Under the pieces are notes generated by a model that did not search any database, was not told the origin of the DNA, and saw only the letters and a program-made list of their open reading frames with translations. 64,000 nt of DNA, taken from contig NOWV01000219.1 in assembly GCA_003344405.1 (NCBI GenBank), positions 1 through 64,000 on the forward strand. The letters are read 5' to 3'. A program made the translations under genes and the position numbers. The DNA is from Trichoplax sp. H2. Taxonomy: Eukaryota; Placozoa; Uniplacotomia; Trichoplacea. Every line of letters starts with the position of its first letter. The first letter of the stretch is position 1. Shown piece after piece: positions 48,785 to 60,595 of this stretch.

Positions 48785-51399
48785 CTGACGATTAGTCATT
48801 ACAGAATACATGCTTTAATGGCATATTTACTAAGCAAAAAGTGGCACAAGTTATCATCAAAGGTAGGCCCTAGCTAACGCCTAACTTGTCTTACGATTGT
48901 ACAGAAGCCGTCGCCAACAAAAATATATTACTTATTAGGTCAATGGCACGTTCTTTGCCACAATCAAGAGCTATTTATGGTATATCGCATAACGACAGTC
49001 TAGAATAGCAACTAACAATCCAATTAGATAATTAAAAGTATTCGGCTATAGCCATGGTCTATATTTAGTCATTAAATGCCAAGCAGCTAGAAAAGATGGC
49101 AAATTTAGTCAGGAAAATGGGTATGAAAAATTGGCTGAAAGCAGTCTTTTCGTTGTATGAGGTCAAAATTAATAACTAGTAGAGCGGCCCGAGTAAAAAC
49201 TTACCAAATGACATTCGTAATCATCCGTAGAGAGACCGTTAGCTTGATAAAATTACGAACTGATACTACTAATAATCTTTAATAATATAATAATTAATCT
49301 TAAATGTGCAGAATTTATCTGCAATTGCTTAATTGTATGCACGAAATGGTTATAATCAAGTCGTAATTTTAACTTTAATATTGCCACAAATTACCCCATA
49401 GGCTCTTTTTCCGATCCAAGTTAGGATAAATTCCCCCCTACTGTACTGCCAACGTATTTTTTATGTAATATTATAACTAAAAAAATGTAAGCATGTTCTT
49501 TTCATCATAAGAGCCGACCATTTATTTTTCGCATGTGAGATTGTTTTAAAATTCTTCTTATCTATGCAGATTAAGATTAGATATTGATACCATCATTTAA
49601 GATATTCACTTAGTAAATTTCTATCGGTAATATCATAAGAATGAAACATCATCTACCATCAGTCCCATGAATGTTTGGCCACTCTACCGAGATTAAAAGT
49701 TAATTTTCAGGGCCAGTTCAGGTAAACTTTTGATATTACTTTTTCCATAAATAGCTTAAATTATGAGTAGCGCCGTTTATTGAAAGTAACGATGAGAAGA
49801 TGACATTTGGCAGGAGATGTGAATAAATAATTTTAGTCAGCTTAGAACTATCAAATATGGCTAATATGTCATCTCTACCTTCAACAGGATTGTTACATTT
49901 GAATTAAGTGGAATCTTAAATTGATATCACTTACCGAATTTATAGTTGAATACCAAATATAGGTGATTAATGTGACTACATGATCCATACTCAGATTCTT
50001 TTCTGCTTTATTTTTAACTTTACCATACTAGTTAAGAATGCATAAAATCGAGAAATGATGAAAGCAAACTTCTGTAGATTTCATCGATAGCATTTAAGAT
50101 GCATAATTTAACAATCGGTTAATGCTGCCATGGAAAGCACGTTATGCTCCCTTAAATAACCCATAGGGTTTCAGTTTTAGAATCTTGTCACCGTAGCGCT
50201 AGGCTCAGGCTTTAACTTTAGCATAATAATTAAGAATGCAATAAAATCGAGAAAGATCCCTTTGTGTTGGTAAGTACTAAAATTCTATACATTATATTAG
50301 CAATTTAATAGCAGTATCGAATAATTACTACAATAATAATTGAAGCACAGTAAACGCAAATAAAGCCAAGATTTTGGAGAATATTACTGTTTAGAATATA
50401 GTAAATGTGTGCCAATAATCTCGTGATCTAATGAATAAAGTATTAAGATGACTGAGATCAAGGATGATTAGAGAATTGGGCTAGTAAGTTTAAATTACTT
50501 CACTTACAGATTATTATGGTAGAATATATGTAAAACTGCTCAATGTTTCTAAGCTTGTTTTATATCTGTTTATTTCCCGTTGATAAAAAATACAACAAGC
50601 TGAATATATAATACATTACAGAATCTTTATGCCATGGCCTACCTGTAGACCTAGTGCTGAGGATTTGTCTTTGATATTGTTGAACTTATATAAAAATTTA
50701 TAATATGAAAATTACTGTGCATATAGTAATTTATTGAATCAGTTGAATATAAGTTTTGCATTAAATGTGTTTATTGCTAGACTATTAGGAAATGAAAATT
50801 TTTTGAACATGGGTGTAATAATTGTTGAACGCTTAAACCATGTGCAGCCTTTTAAATCTCTCATAGCCAGACAGTAAACTGTAAGTACGTTCTATTTCAA
50901 CTTAAGTGGTTCGTATTATGTAGAAATCGAATTAGTTCCAGATCATTGATCTGAAATGAACATCTAAAAATTACATTTCAATTGGCCTATTTAATTTTAA
51001 ATATTAAAGAAATTTTTACCACAATGCTACGTTACGGAAGGAACGATATAAATATAGCTAGAGCGTTAATGATTTTTGATATGGGAAGTAATCAATATCA
51101 TGCATGCTTGCTGGCCTTTTAAATTTTTATATTTTTGATTGTTTGGCATACATGTTTTGAATTCTGAATTTATTTTACAGTTTAAGAATTTATTTTTTAT
51201 ATAATTTTTGAAACGCCAATAAATCCTGCTAAATACGACTTTGTTTTTTTAACTTTTTTTAATTTGATAAGAAAGTGTCAAAGGATTATTGGTGAAACTA
51301 AGCTTTGATATATTTTCATTTCAAATCATTCCTAAAAATTTTGATCTAATAGTATTTTTTAATGAACTTAAGGGCGATGGAATACAACAATACGTAATA

Positions 51400-52250
51400 T
51401 CATCATTAGGAAATTTAAATCTTGATGTAACTATTGATTTCTTGGCTAATGTTAAATATTTGTAATGGGACTCCTTCTATTTATCATCAAATATGAATAG
51501 TATCTGAGATTTCCTAGAATTAACCGATGTAAAAGAAAAGTAGATATATTTGTTATTGGTACTGAATTTTGAATAATTATTACTAACGAATCAGATAAAA
51601 AAATAATGAAATAATATCTTAAGTTCTGTAACAAGGACTGTAATAGGGCAAAAGAGATTTATTGCAAATGATCGTTTGCAATATTGTGTACCTATACAGT
51701 AACATAATTAATTTTACTTCAGCTTTGAGGATTACTTCCAATTAGCTTTCCTACACAAAGCACTTAAAAACAGCACATCATCGCTACTCTATCTAGCAAC
51801 GTAATTAATATTTGTAGCGTTATCTCTTTCTTAGTACATTTTCACAAATTCTCTTGTTTATAGCATTTGATTTCATCACCTTATGCTACCGATTTTGTAT
51901 GATGATAACCTCGATCATTGAATTAAATTTTACAGTGACCTATAATTATTTGTACAACCTTATATTTATCGTAGACTGTTGTAAATTTACAAGTTCAACA
52001 ATATGAATAATTGAATACCTCTTAACCAAATGCAATATTTACTTCATCTAGATAATGGCAATACTTCTGTCGAGGAAATTACGTCTAATCAAACTAACGA
52101 CTTAGCATCAATCTTTTATCTTGATCTATTCTTTAAATTGTGTCTAATATCAATATCGTCAAATTTCTATGAAATTATACTATATTTGTAAGACATGCAA
52201 TCAGATAATATTAGATTCTTGTGATCGAAATCTTGATATATTAACAAATG
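51400..52250 (+). pseudogene. Possible leucine-rich-repeat relic
   Basis: With stops ignored, one frame gives leucine-rich-like phrases: GNLNLDVTIDFLANVKYL, DFLELTDVKEK, and further on NQMQYLLHLDNGN and NDLASIFYLDLFFKL. The frame is broken by many stops. AT-rich DNA translates to leucine- and asparagine-rich text by chance, so this is weak. Confidence 0.2.
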
Positions 52251-53404
52251 TTATTCAAACCAACAAGCTAAGTGTTCATACCTTGTTATAAAATTACTGG
52301 GAAAAATAACTTTATTGATTTTCGCCTTGATGCATTAAAATATATATAATTTCTCGATATCGATAGTAAACTGGAACTTTGGCAAAAGTAATAGTTACGA
52401 AAAATTACTTTTATTAATGGAATTGATTCCGTATGATCTCTATAAAATATGTATTGATATTATCAAGGTGAATCAAAAATTTTAGTAATTACTTTACTGT
52501 TCATTTAAAATCCGGAATTTCTCTTTCATCGAACATTTTGCAGTAAATTAGCTACGGACACTATTCTAACACGATACGATATGAGCACTTGCTGCATACA
52601 AAATTCTATATTAAACTGGTCGAAGAGTGTCTAGAAATTAATAACTATTTTATTGCCCATTCTTATCAATCTATAATGATCTCAACAAGGCAATTTCTAT
52701 TCTTTGCCTAATAATCGTTTCAATTTTTTTATTACTATGAACAATGACTACTTGAGTTGATGTTGCTTTGAGCTGTAATCATTAGAGCTCAAGTAACGCT
52801 AATGTAAGAAAAAGATTGACTATAATTGCGTATTATAATTCTAAATTACATTGATCATTCGTAATTATACAGCTTTATTGAAGCATGCAACTCTAAACAC
52901 ATCGAAGTTATAGTTTTAATGAATCGTTAGTTTAGAATCTGCTTTATTACGATTACTCCTAGAACGCCGAAATCAGAAGAGGTATTGCAAGCGCTATGAT
53001 TGCTTTGCTTAACTATAACATGATTTTCTATCTTATCATAAGTGAAAACACTGATAATATCAGGAAATTAATGATAAAATCTAGTAATCCAATGGCATGA
53101 AAGCCGCAAGGAGGACAAAATCTCTTTACACTGCTCTTTTATTTCAAGAACAGTAAGTTTAAATGGCTATAAAAAATAAATGGATAAGGTAGCTGGATGT
53201 GCGAATTTACTACAATACGGATCTTTATTCAAGATTATGTAAACTAGCTTCTGATCATCAAAAGCAATCTTAAGCAGTTTTTAACGGAAAGTTTTGCTAT
53301 CGTTATCAAGAATACATTTGACTTATGTTTCTATAATATCGCCGTCATTTGGTAGAGTTAACATTTATATGTACGAATTAGCCTGTAGATTAGGCATAGC
53401 AGAT

Positions 53405-55179
53405 CTACTTTCGCTGATTTTGCTCGATGAATGGCTTACGTGATAGAATTTCAAATATATTCTTGAGCTGCTTTAAGTTTACAGATTTTACACAAGATCC
53501 CCAACTTTGACACCAGACCAGTGGATTCTATAATGCAGGAAAAATAGTAATATGATTACTATAAAGGAAACATTATTCAGAACGCGGTATCCAGCTATAT
53601 ATTGAAGTAATAATGAAGCTTGGGGATTTTTTATCATAAAATACAGACGGCGTTCAAAACTAAATTATACATTAGCTTAAATTTTGAATATTTATTACAT
53701 ACAACGATTTTGTTTACAGCAGCTACTATCCGTGGAAAATACTTCTTTACATAAGGAATGCACTAAAACGATTTAAAATAGCGTTGTCATCATAGGAAAA
53801 TATTCTAAAACGGATCTAAATCCCAATCAAGCAATTTAATATTCTATTTACAAAGATTCGCTCCGGAAGTTCGAGGGTAGAGCAGAAATCGGTAAAAAAT
53901 TTCTGAACTTCTTCCTGATAATATAAAACAATTACGATATATTTATTTTACTTTCCTTAACTATTACGAAATGCACTCGACATTTCGTACATTTAAAATA
54001 CACTTTTAAAACTTTAATCATTACCAATGCTGCACTACGTGATAAAAGATACTGTTTTTATGATAAATATTCAGTTATTAATGAAGATAATTACAACATT
54101 TCGAGATACTCTAGAATAAATCAGACTAAATAAAATTATCTCAAAATGAAGCTATGAAATATATGCAAGTTACAAGCTCACTATCTATTAAATGATCACA
54201 TAACAGCGTAATAATAACTTTATCAGTACATTTTTTGATAAAAAAGCATTTTATTTCGTGTATTACTAATCAAGAATTATAGTAAATAAATTATTTTTTG
54301 GTCCAGTAACTATGTACCCTTGTCGATGTTTTGTTTAGGTACGAGATTGCATTTTGGATTGAGTGGATACACTTTTCACAAGACGGACTTCTTCCTCCCT
54401 TGTCGGCCATAACGGCTTCAGTATATTCAATTCCGTACAAAATGGATATTAAACTTCAGATAGAACCACATTTATCAACATTGTAGACATTTAAATGGGA
54501 TATATTTGCTAGAGCATACGATATGCATTATAGACTATTATTTTCTAAATTTGTGTAGCACGGTCTACAAGTGTAGTACACTGGAGTATAGAATTAATCA
54601 AATAGATATTGAGACAAAGTAATTAATAATAAATCAAACTTGTAGATTTGTCATAATTTATTTATTTATGATTAAAAGTTACCAACGAGTAATTGAACAC
54701 AAAGCTATATTAATGTCGCTAAGCTACCTAACGAGCAGCGAGATCAAATCGAATCAAGAACTTTACGCTAGCTCTCTCTCTCTAGCTTTTAGGCATTCAT
54801 GTTAGAGTGTCGATTACTAATTTAAGACCATCACACTATATAAATAATCCTATCTAAATCTGGATGATTAATATTAAAGTTAGTCATTACATCAGCAATA
54901 AATATCATGCATGAACATAACAATTTCATTCAATTTTACGTTCACTAGACTTAAATGCGATAATACGTTATAGTAATTTATGTCAATTATATTCATAAAA
55001 GTTCTAAGAAAACATTCAGTGAAACACTTTGAGTTAAAAATTGGACTTTTAAATTTATATAATTTCCTGTACAACGGAAAAGGAACTGGTTTTGCTTTAG
55101 AGATAGAAATTTAACGGGCCTTAAATTTACCTGACAAGAAAATAGTTAATAGGAGAGTCAAAATGATCGATTTCATCAT
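53405..55179 (-). CDS. Secreted saposin-B-domain protein 1 (5 exons)
   Basis: Exons: 55131-55179, 54318-54415, 53852-53914, 53703-53762, 53405-53527; 130 aa, frame closed. Exon 1 is a signal peptide (MMKSIILTLLLTIFLS). The mature part is one saposin-B-type helical domain with all six cysteines in family order: CEKC, FCSTL, a cysteine opening exon 4 (CIPYVKKYF), and WCQSWGSC. These are expected to form three disulphides. A lysine-rich tail of about 28 residues follows. Saposin-like proteins bind or disturb lipid membranes; members act in lysosomal lipid handling, digestion or antimicrobial defence, and which applies here cannot be told. The paralogue at 58914-60595 has the same exon plan. Exon 2 uses a weak acceptor (ctgaag). 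Confidence 0.85.
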
Positions 55180-58100
55180 TTTTTAAATCGTTCCCAACTT
55201 GGATCTTCCGTGAACCAAAAGAAAAAATGTCAGAATAGACTCTTATTTGCTCTTCTTATAGGTTCCTAGTACCTCATTACTCGTTATGTATTCATATTGC
55301 TTTCAACAGCATTTAATGAATATATAAAATAAATACAATCCTATACTCTAATTAAAATCGATTACACTAACAAAGAAACCTTAGTAAAACTAATATTCAC
55401 TTATTTTACTACTTACCCTATTCATAATTTTCGCGGGATAAATGGCTGCTGATTCCTTACAAATCAAGCAAAGCGACTTTAATGCTCATTCAAATTAAAA
55501 ACAAAAGCTTTACTTAACGCTAGGGTTGTTATTTGTATGTGGCATTATTTCCTTTTTACAGTGAAACCAAAAATCAACAGTCTATTTCCCTAAAAATAGT
55601 TGAATTAATAAAAGTGTTCAATAGAAGCAAGCCCATTTGTTTACTATCAATGCTGGTAATTCGGCGAGCTACTTTCGGCAAGCTACTACTTAAAAGATAG
55701 AAAGAAATGGCAAAAATTCGAATAATATTTTGGATGTCTTATCCCTTACTTGTAATCATAGATGAATTTTCATCAATTCATGCTGTTACTTCAGTGCAGT
55801 ATCTAATGACTTAAGTAACGGCTCCAGCAAATTTGGCTAATCAAGTAATTGATTTAATAGGCAAATTATTGAAATATTTTATCTTTAGTTAAGAAATTGA
55901 TTTAATTTAGATTAATCAAGAAGGCTTTCTCAACTTTACACATTCTGGTTGACTCAATTAATTGATAGCGATAACATAATTACTGAAAATGCAATGATAG
56001 ATACCATATACTTTACTACCTAGCTGCAGAACGTAATCAACGGTAACAAAGTACGGGAATGGCTTTGCAGAAATTAATAAAGAGGCCATGAACCCTATAG
56101 TAGATTGTTCAATGTTCTACTGTATTTGTGAAGATGTCTACTTTGAGAAATCGCGGAAACTGATAGTAGAATTGTGATTGAGAAACAGCAATTAATAGAA
56201 TAAAGGCAGTTAAGAACCATGGATTGCAGTTGCAATTCGTTTGGGCATTTACTTTTTCGTTCGGGTATAATGTTGCATCATTTTACTTTTCTAATACGTT
56301 TAAATAAGTCTTTAAGAATTTAGTATAGATTTTTGAAGAGCATTTCTTTGCAGAATAAGGCAGAGAAACTCAGGTATCTTTGCGGCGGTGAAATTGAACA
56401 TTTATAAAGAATCAGGACGATTTTAAAAAATTAGATGCTTAATGCATTCCTCGCGTTCCTGGTAGGGACTGAATCACTTAAGAGTCTGCCATTAATGTAG
56501 ATTCTAACGATAAAACTAAGCAAGGTAGTGGCTAAAGTGAAGGATTACTCAATAGCAGGTCAAGAGGCGATATTTTTGTAATAAAGTACGATTTCCATCC
56601 CTACTATGAAACGGTAACTAAGTAAATGACTCTCAATGTTAGCTGATAAAAAACGATTTACGACTTAAAATTATCGTTGAATATTATAGCAGTAAAACTT
56701 AAACCAAATAAAGTACTCATAGCTAGATCTCGAACTCCCTCCTACATTTTCACTTAAAGCTACGGCTATCGTCTCCAAAATTATTTTTTACTAGCACTTA
56801 ATTATTCTAACGCCTAAGTGTAGTTTCGTCGACCATTCTGGTCCTTTTCGGGTCAGGTCTAGCGCCGCCATCTTATTCATGATTATGTTATTTATAATTA
56901 TCAGGATCTCACTTCTAGAACCTATTTTTCTATAGCCTTGTACAGTATAACGTAGGCATGTTGCATAATTAAGTACCTTAGCCTCCTGCGGCACTTTGTT
57001 GAAGTTAAATTTGCATAGTCAGATACAAGTATCAAACTGGAAATTTTCACTTAACAAATATTAGAAGATATTATACAATAAAGTTACTAGCAATAGCAGC
57101 AATCGCTTAGGTTGCTATTGTTAGTGGGTAGTAATTGTGATTATCGGATGACTAATGCATAGAACTATGAAATAAGGAAAACATTTTCTTTTAGCAGTCT
57201 GACTTATGATTTACTGAAATTTTTAATTGCTAAAGCCACCTTAATACCAACAATAACAACTTTTATTAAGCTTATTAAGTCGCCATAAATGTCTTCTGGT
57301 GCGTATACTGAATGGTGCTAAAGAAAGAATATGCTATTCGCAGTATCATATTCCTTTCTTGAATGTAAGCTATATTTCATAAATACAACTGAAATATAAC
57401 AAAACTAATCCTTTACTATCAAATTTAGAATGAATTAGTTATATTGAACGCTTATACAGTAAAAAAATTGTTATTATAGTAGCTTTAATTTTCGATTAGC
57501 TTTCTTATTTATCAAGATAAACTTGAAAAACTATCTTCTCACAATCATAAATAAATCTAGGTATATCGACAAACTATTCTATGGAGGTTAATTTTATCAC
57601 ATTGCTTGTAAAGTAAATTAGTTTCAGGGAGCTATTTTTAATTTCTGGTTTAGCTACGCTGTAGTCTATCATGCCATCTTTTATTTTCTATGTAGAATTA
57701 TTTATTTCTCGACCTCATTTATATACGTAGATGCTAGCGAATAATATTATGTCATCCTTTATATCAGTGAAAGAACTAACGCTGTACTTGTAATTGTTTT
57801 AAAAAATATAGTCAATTTACTGCCACTATATTTATAATTTTATAAATTTACGTGTGCATTAAACAGGCTTTTTCTTACTACTGATTAAGGGGATTACAGA
57901 GCAAAGTCTCTTTAATCGCTTACTTCAGCATGTACTTTTCTCGTTGATACTAAATTAATTGCTGTTTACGATATTTATCAGTCAGTTTATTACAGTGACT
58001 TTTCAGATATTTATTTAATATAATTATGAAGAACCCATTCAAGATAGAATAACAATGTATCGTACTTGCAATGCAGACCTGAAATAGTTTCATAATTACT

Positions 58101-58913
58101 AGTAATTGATCTTAAATATCTTACAAATGCTATACCATTCGTATCTCTAGAGGTAGAATTTCCTATGAGATAAATTCTATTCACTAACTTCCACGATATT
58201 ATCTTCATTCCAACAGTTTAAATACTATTTTTAGACCATGTCTACTATTTTTTTTCAAATGTTCTGGTAATTGACCGAGCATGTAAGTTATAGTATAACT
58301 TCAAACTGCACGTTCTAATTCTGGATTGTTATTATAATGCCGATTCTTTTAATAAAGTGTGTTAAAAACAACTAGAAAGACTTTATTGATTGTCTAAGCT
58401 TTTATTTTGTACGGTAGGACTCAGTAAGACTATCATGTTGATTTTTCCAAATAAAATTGAGACAAAGAAATATGTATTATTGCAGTCATCTCTAAATGGC
58501 AAAATTGGAATTTTTATTCATTAAAATGCCTTAAGTAATCAAATGACGAATAAGGAACAAAATGGAATTAGAAAGAATGTGATTATTTATGTATCAATCC
58601 GATTTTATGATTGATGTAAATGCTCTTTTCTACTTTTTTGTATTGCAAGCACTACTAAAATTCACCCACTGTAAAGAACTTAGTAAAGTAGCGACACAAT
58701 TTTCTGCAACACCTAATTTCAATTCGTGATCTTAAACTCCTAATTGCTAATATTAGTCATAGTTAAACTAATACTTCACTTATTTGCAGCAATACTATAT
58801 TACTCGAATTCGCATATGATATCATAGAAAGAAAAGCTGGTAAATATGATATCATAGAAAGAAAAGTTAGTGAATATGCTTGCAATCTAGATTATAGACT
58901 AGATAAAATGAAT
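55180..58913. other. Spacer between the two saposin-like genes
   Basis: I looked for a third saposin-like copy and found none. A slightly GC-richer minus-strand frame near 56815-56890 (MNKMAALDLTRKGPEWSTKL) could be a stray first exon, but no following exon was found. A 30-base tandem duplication sits at 58814-58873. Confidence 0.5.
58814..58873 (+). repeat. 30-bp tandem duplication, two copies
   Basis: The unit atatgatatcatagaaagaa plus ten more bases occurs twice in succession with about two differences, about 40 bases from the stop codon of saposin-like gene 2, probably in its 3' untranslated region. Confidence 0.85.
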
Positions 58914-60595
58914 TTAATTGCGATCGTTTCCGATTAATGATGGGTCATGAGACAAAATTTCTATTAAATTCTGCACCATTTTTAAGTTTGAACTTCTGGC
59001 ACAACTTCCCCAATTCTGGCACCAAACGAGCGGATTCTGATAAGAATATTAAAACAGAACATTAATATTCTCCTTATCGTAGGCTATATTAGAATTCTCG
59101 TATTTGCACGGTTAAACTTTTTGATTTATGACTACTGACTATGCTATGCTAAAGGGCCAAAAGCGAAATGTAGATGTTTAGTAAAGATAGAGCTAGAAGA
59201 GATTCATTAAGTGATTTTATTATATCCAGTAAAATTGAAGATATTCTTCACTTACCAAGGAATCACTGATGGTCGCAATTACCTTTGAAAAATATTTTAT
59301 TACGTATTTATCGCACTGAAAATCAGAAACATTGTAAGCAATAAAATAAGGCATCATGCATCTAAATAATTGAAAATTGCATAAAATCGTTCAATTGATA
59401 CATTTTGTGCTATTATGTAATGAATACATTTTCTTAAGTTCGCTATTATTAACTCATATTTTGAGTTATTTAACATTGAGCATATCTCTGATGTGGCACA
59501 TATACGAGTACTTCTTACTACTATTACAAATTCAACACATATTGCCACCGTAAATTAGCTGCAATCATCACATATCAATACCAATCGTTTATAAGGTCCC
59601 GATGTAGAGCAAAAATTGGTCAAAAATTTCTTGATACTGCTCTGAAAGTATAAACAGTAAATAATTTACAGAAGATTTCGCTAGCTCTATCATTTTATAC
59701 GGTACTTTATAATTGACTTAGATAATTGCAATTAGCTTAAAATAATAGTATCTGCCACAATAAGTTCTAAAAAAAATTAAAATCATAATATCGAAGACAC
59801 ATTAATAGTAGCAAATGATGCTTTAGAAGCAGACTAAAATTGAATGTTGTAATGCTAAGTAGGAAAGTAACTGTACGGTATAAATCAAATAAATGAATTC
59901 ACCCTGTAACTATTCTTCCCTAATAGCTTAGTAATATTTATTATGTCGATGATTTCTTTACTAGTAGATTATCTTCGAAATTAATGGTTTAAATAATTTG
60001 TATGCATTGCGGGTAAGTAACATCTTTATAGCTATAAATTGATACCCTTGTTGACGTCCTGTTCATGTAGGCAATTCCTCCTTGAATTTGTTTTATACAG
60101 CTATTACAATGTTCACTTCTCCCAGCGTTGTCGGCTATGACAACTACAGCAAAACAAGATTAAATTCATTATCAAATTATAACTTTACTAAATATTTAAT
60201 TCTATCGTGTATGCCTACTAGCTAATTTACTGCAAAATATAATAATATGAGTATACTAGCTTTACAATGCACATGGTTTGAAAATTTGTAATTATACGTA
60301 TCTTGGCTCTAATAGCACAATACAATTTATTGTGTAGTTTATTACATGAAAAAATCTCTTTCTATTTTATGTATATGTAGATTGCTTGGTCGTAAATTTT
60401 AATGAGTGTTAGGTACTGGGATGCAATCTGCGAATCCTTGGAGTTTATTATTTGATATTAAAGTTACCGTAGCAGCGAATTAAACATGAAGTTCGAGAAA
60501 CTCATAAAATTTTGATATTTTATGGCAGATGTTTCTCCCCTTTTACCTGTAAAGAGTAGGGTGGATAACAAGACCAAAATAACCACTTTCATCAT
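58914..60595 (-). CDS. Secreted saposin-B-domain protein 2 (5 exons)
   Basis: Exons: 60547-60595, 60046-60143, 59582-59641, 59256-59315, 58914-59036; 129 aa, frame closed. Signal peptide MMKVVILVLLSTLLFT, then the six saposin cysteines in CNSC, FCSTS, CDKYVIKYF and WCQNWGSC, then a 28-residue tail. Intron positions and phases match gene 1 exactly, and four exons have identical length; only exon 3 is one codon shorter. The closest protein agreement with gene 1 is at STR (end of exon 2), FCST and NPLVWC, while most other positions differ. The two are therefore paralogues from an older tandem duplication, not an assembly repeat. Role as for gene 1: secreted or lysosomal membrane-lipid interaction, specifics unknown. 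Confidence 0.85.

Larger units (their letters stand above)
47098..53404. other. Gene-poor stretch with coding-like fragments
   Basis: No complete gene found. Minus-strand exon-like pieces lie at 48430-48784, a short duplicated phrase at about 50010-50060 and 50205-50260 (taagaatgcataaaatcgaga), and a possible decayed leucine-rich-repeat region on the plus strand at about 51400-52250. The remainder is AT-rich sequence without recognisable content. Confidence 0.5.

Noticed and set aside
49660-49710. tRNA-like ggtagagtggcc on the minus strand
   Set aside because: No matching B-box (GGTTCGA-type) at the right distance and no acceptor stem, so not a tRNA.
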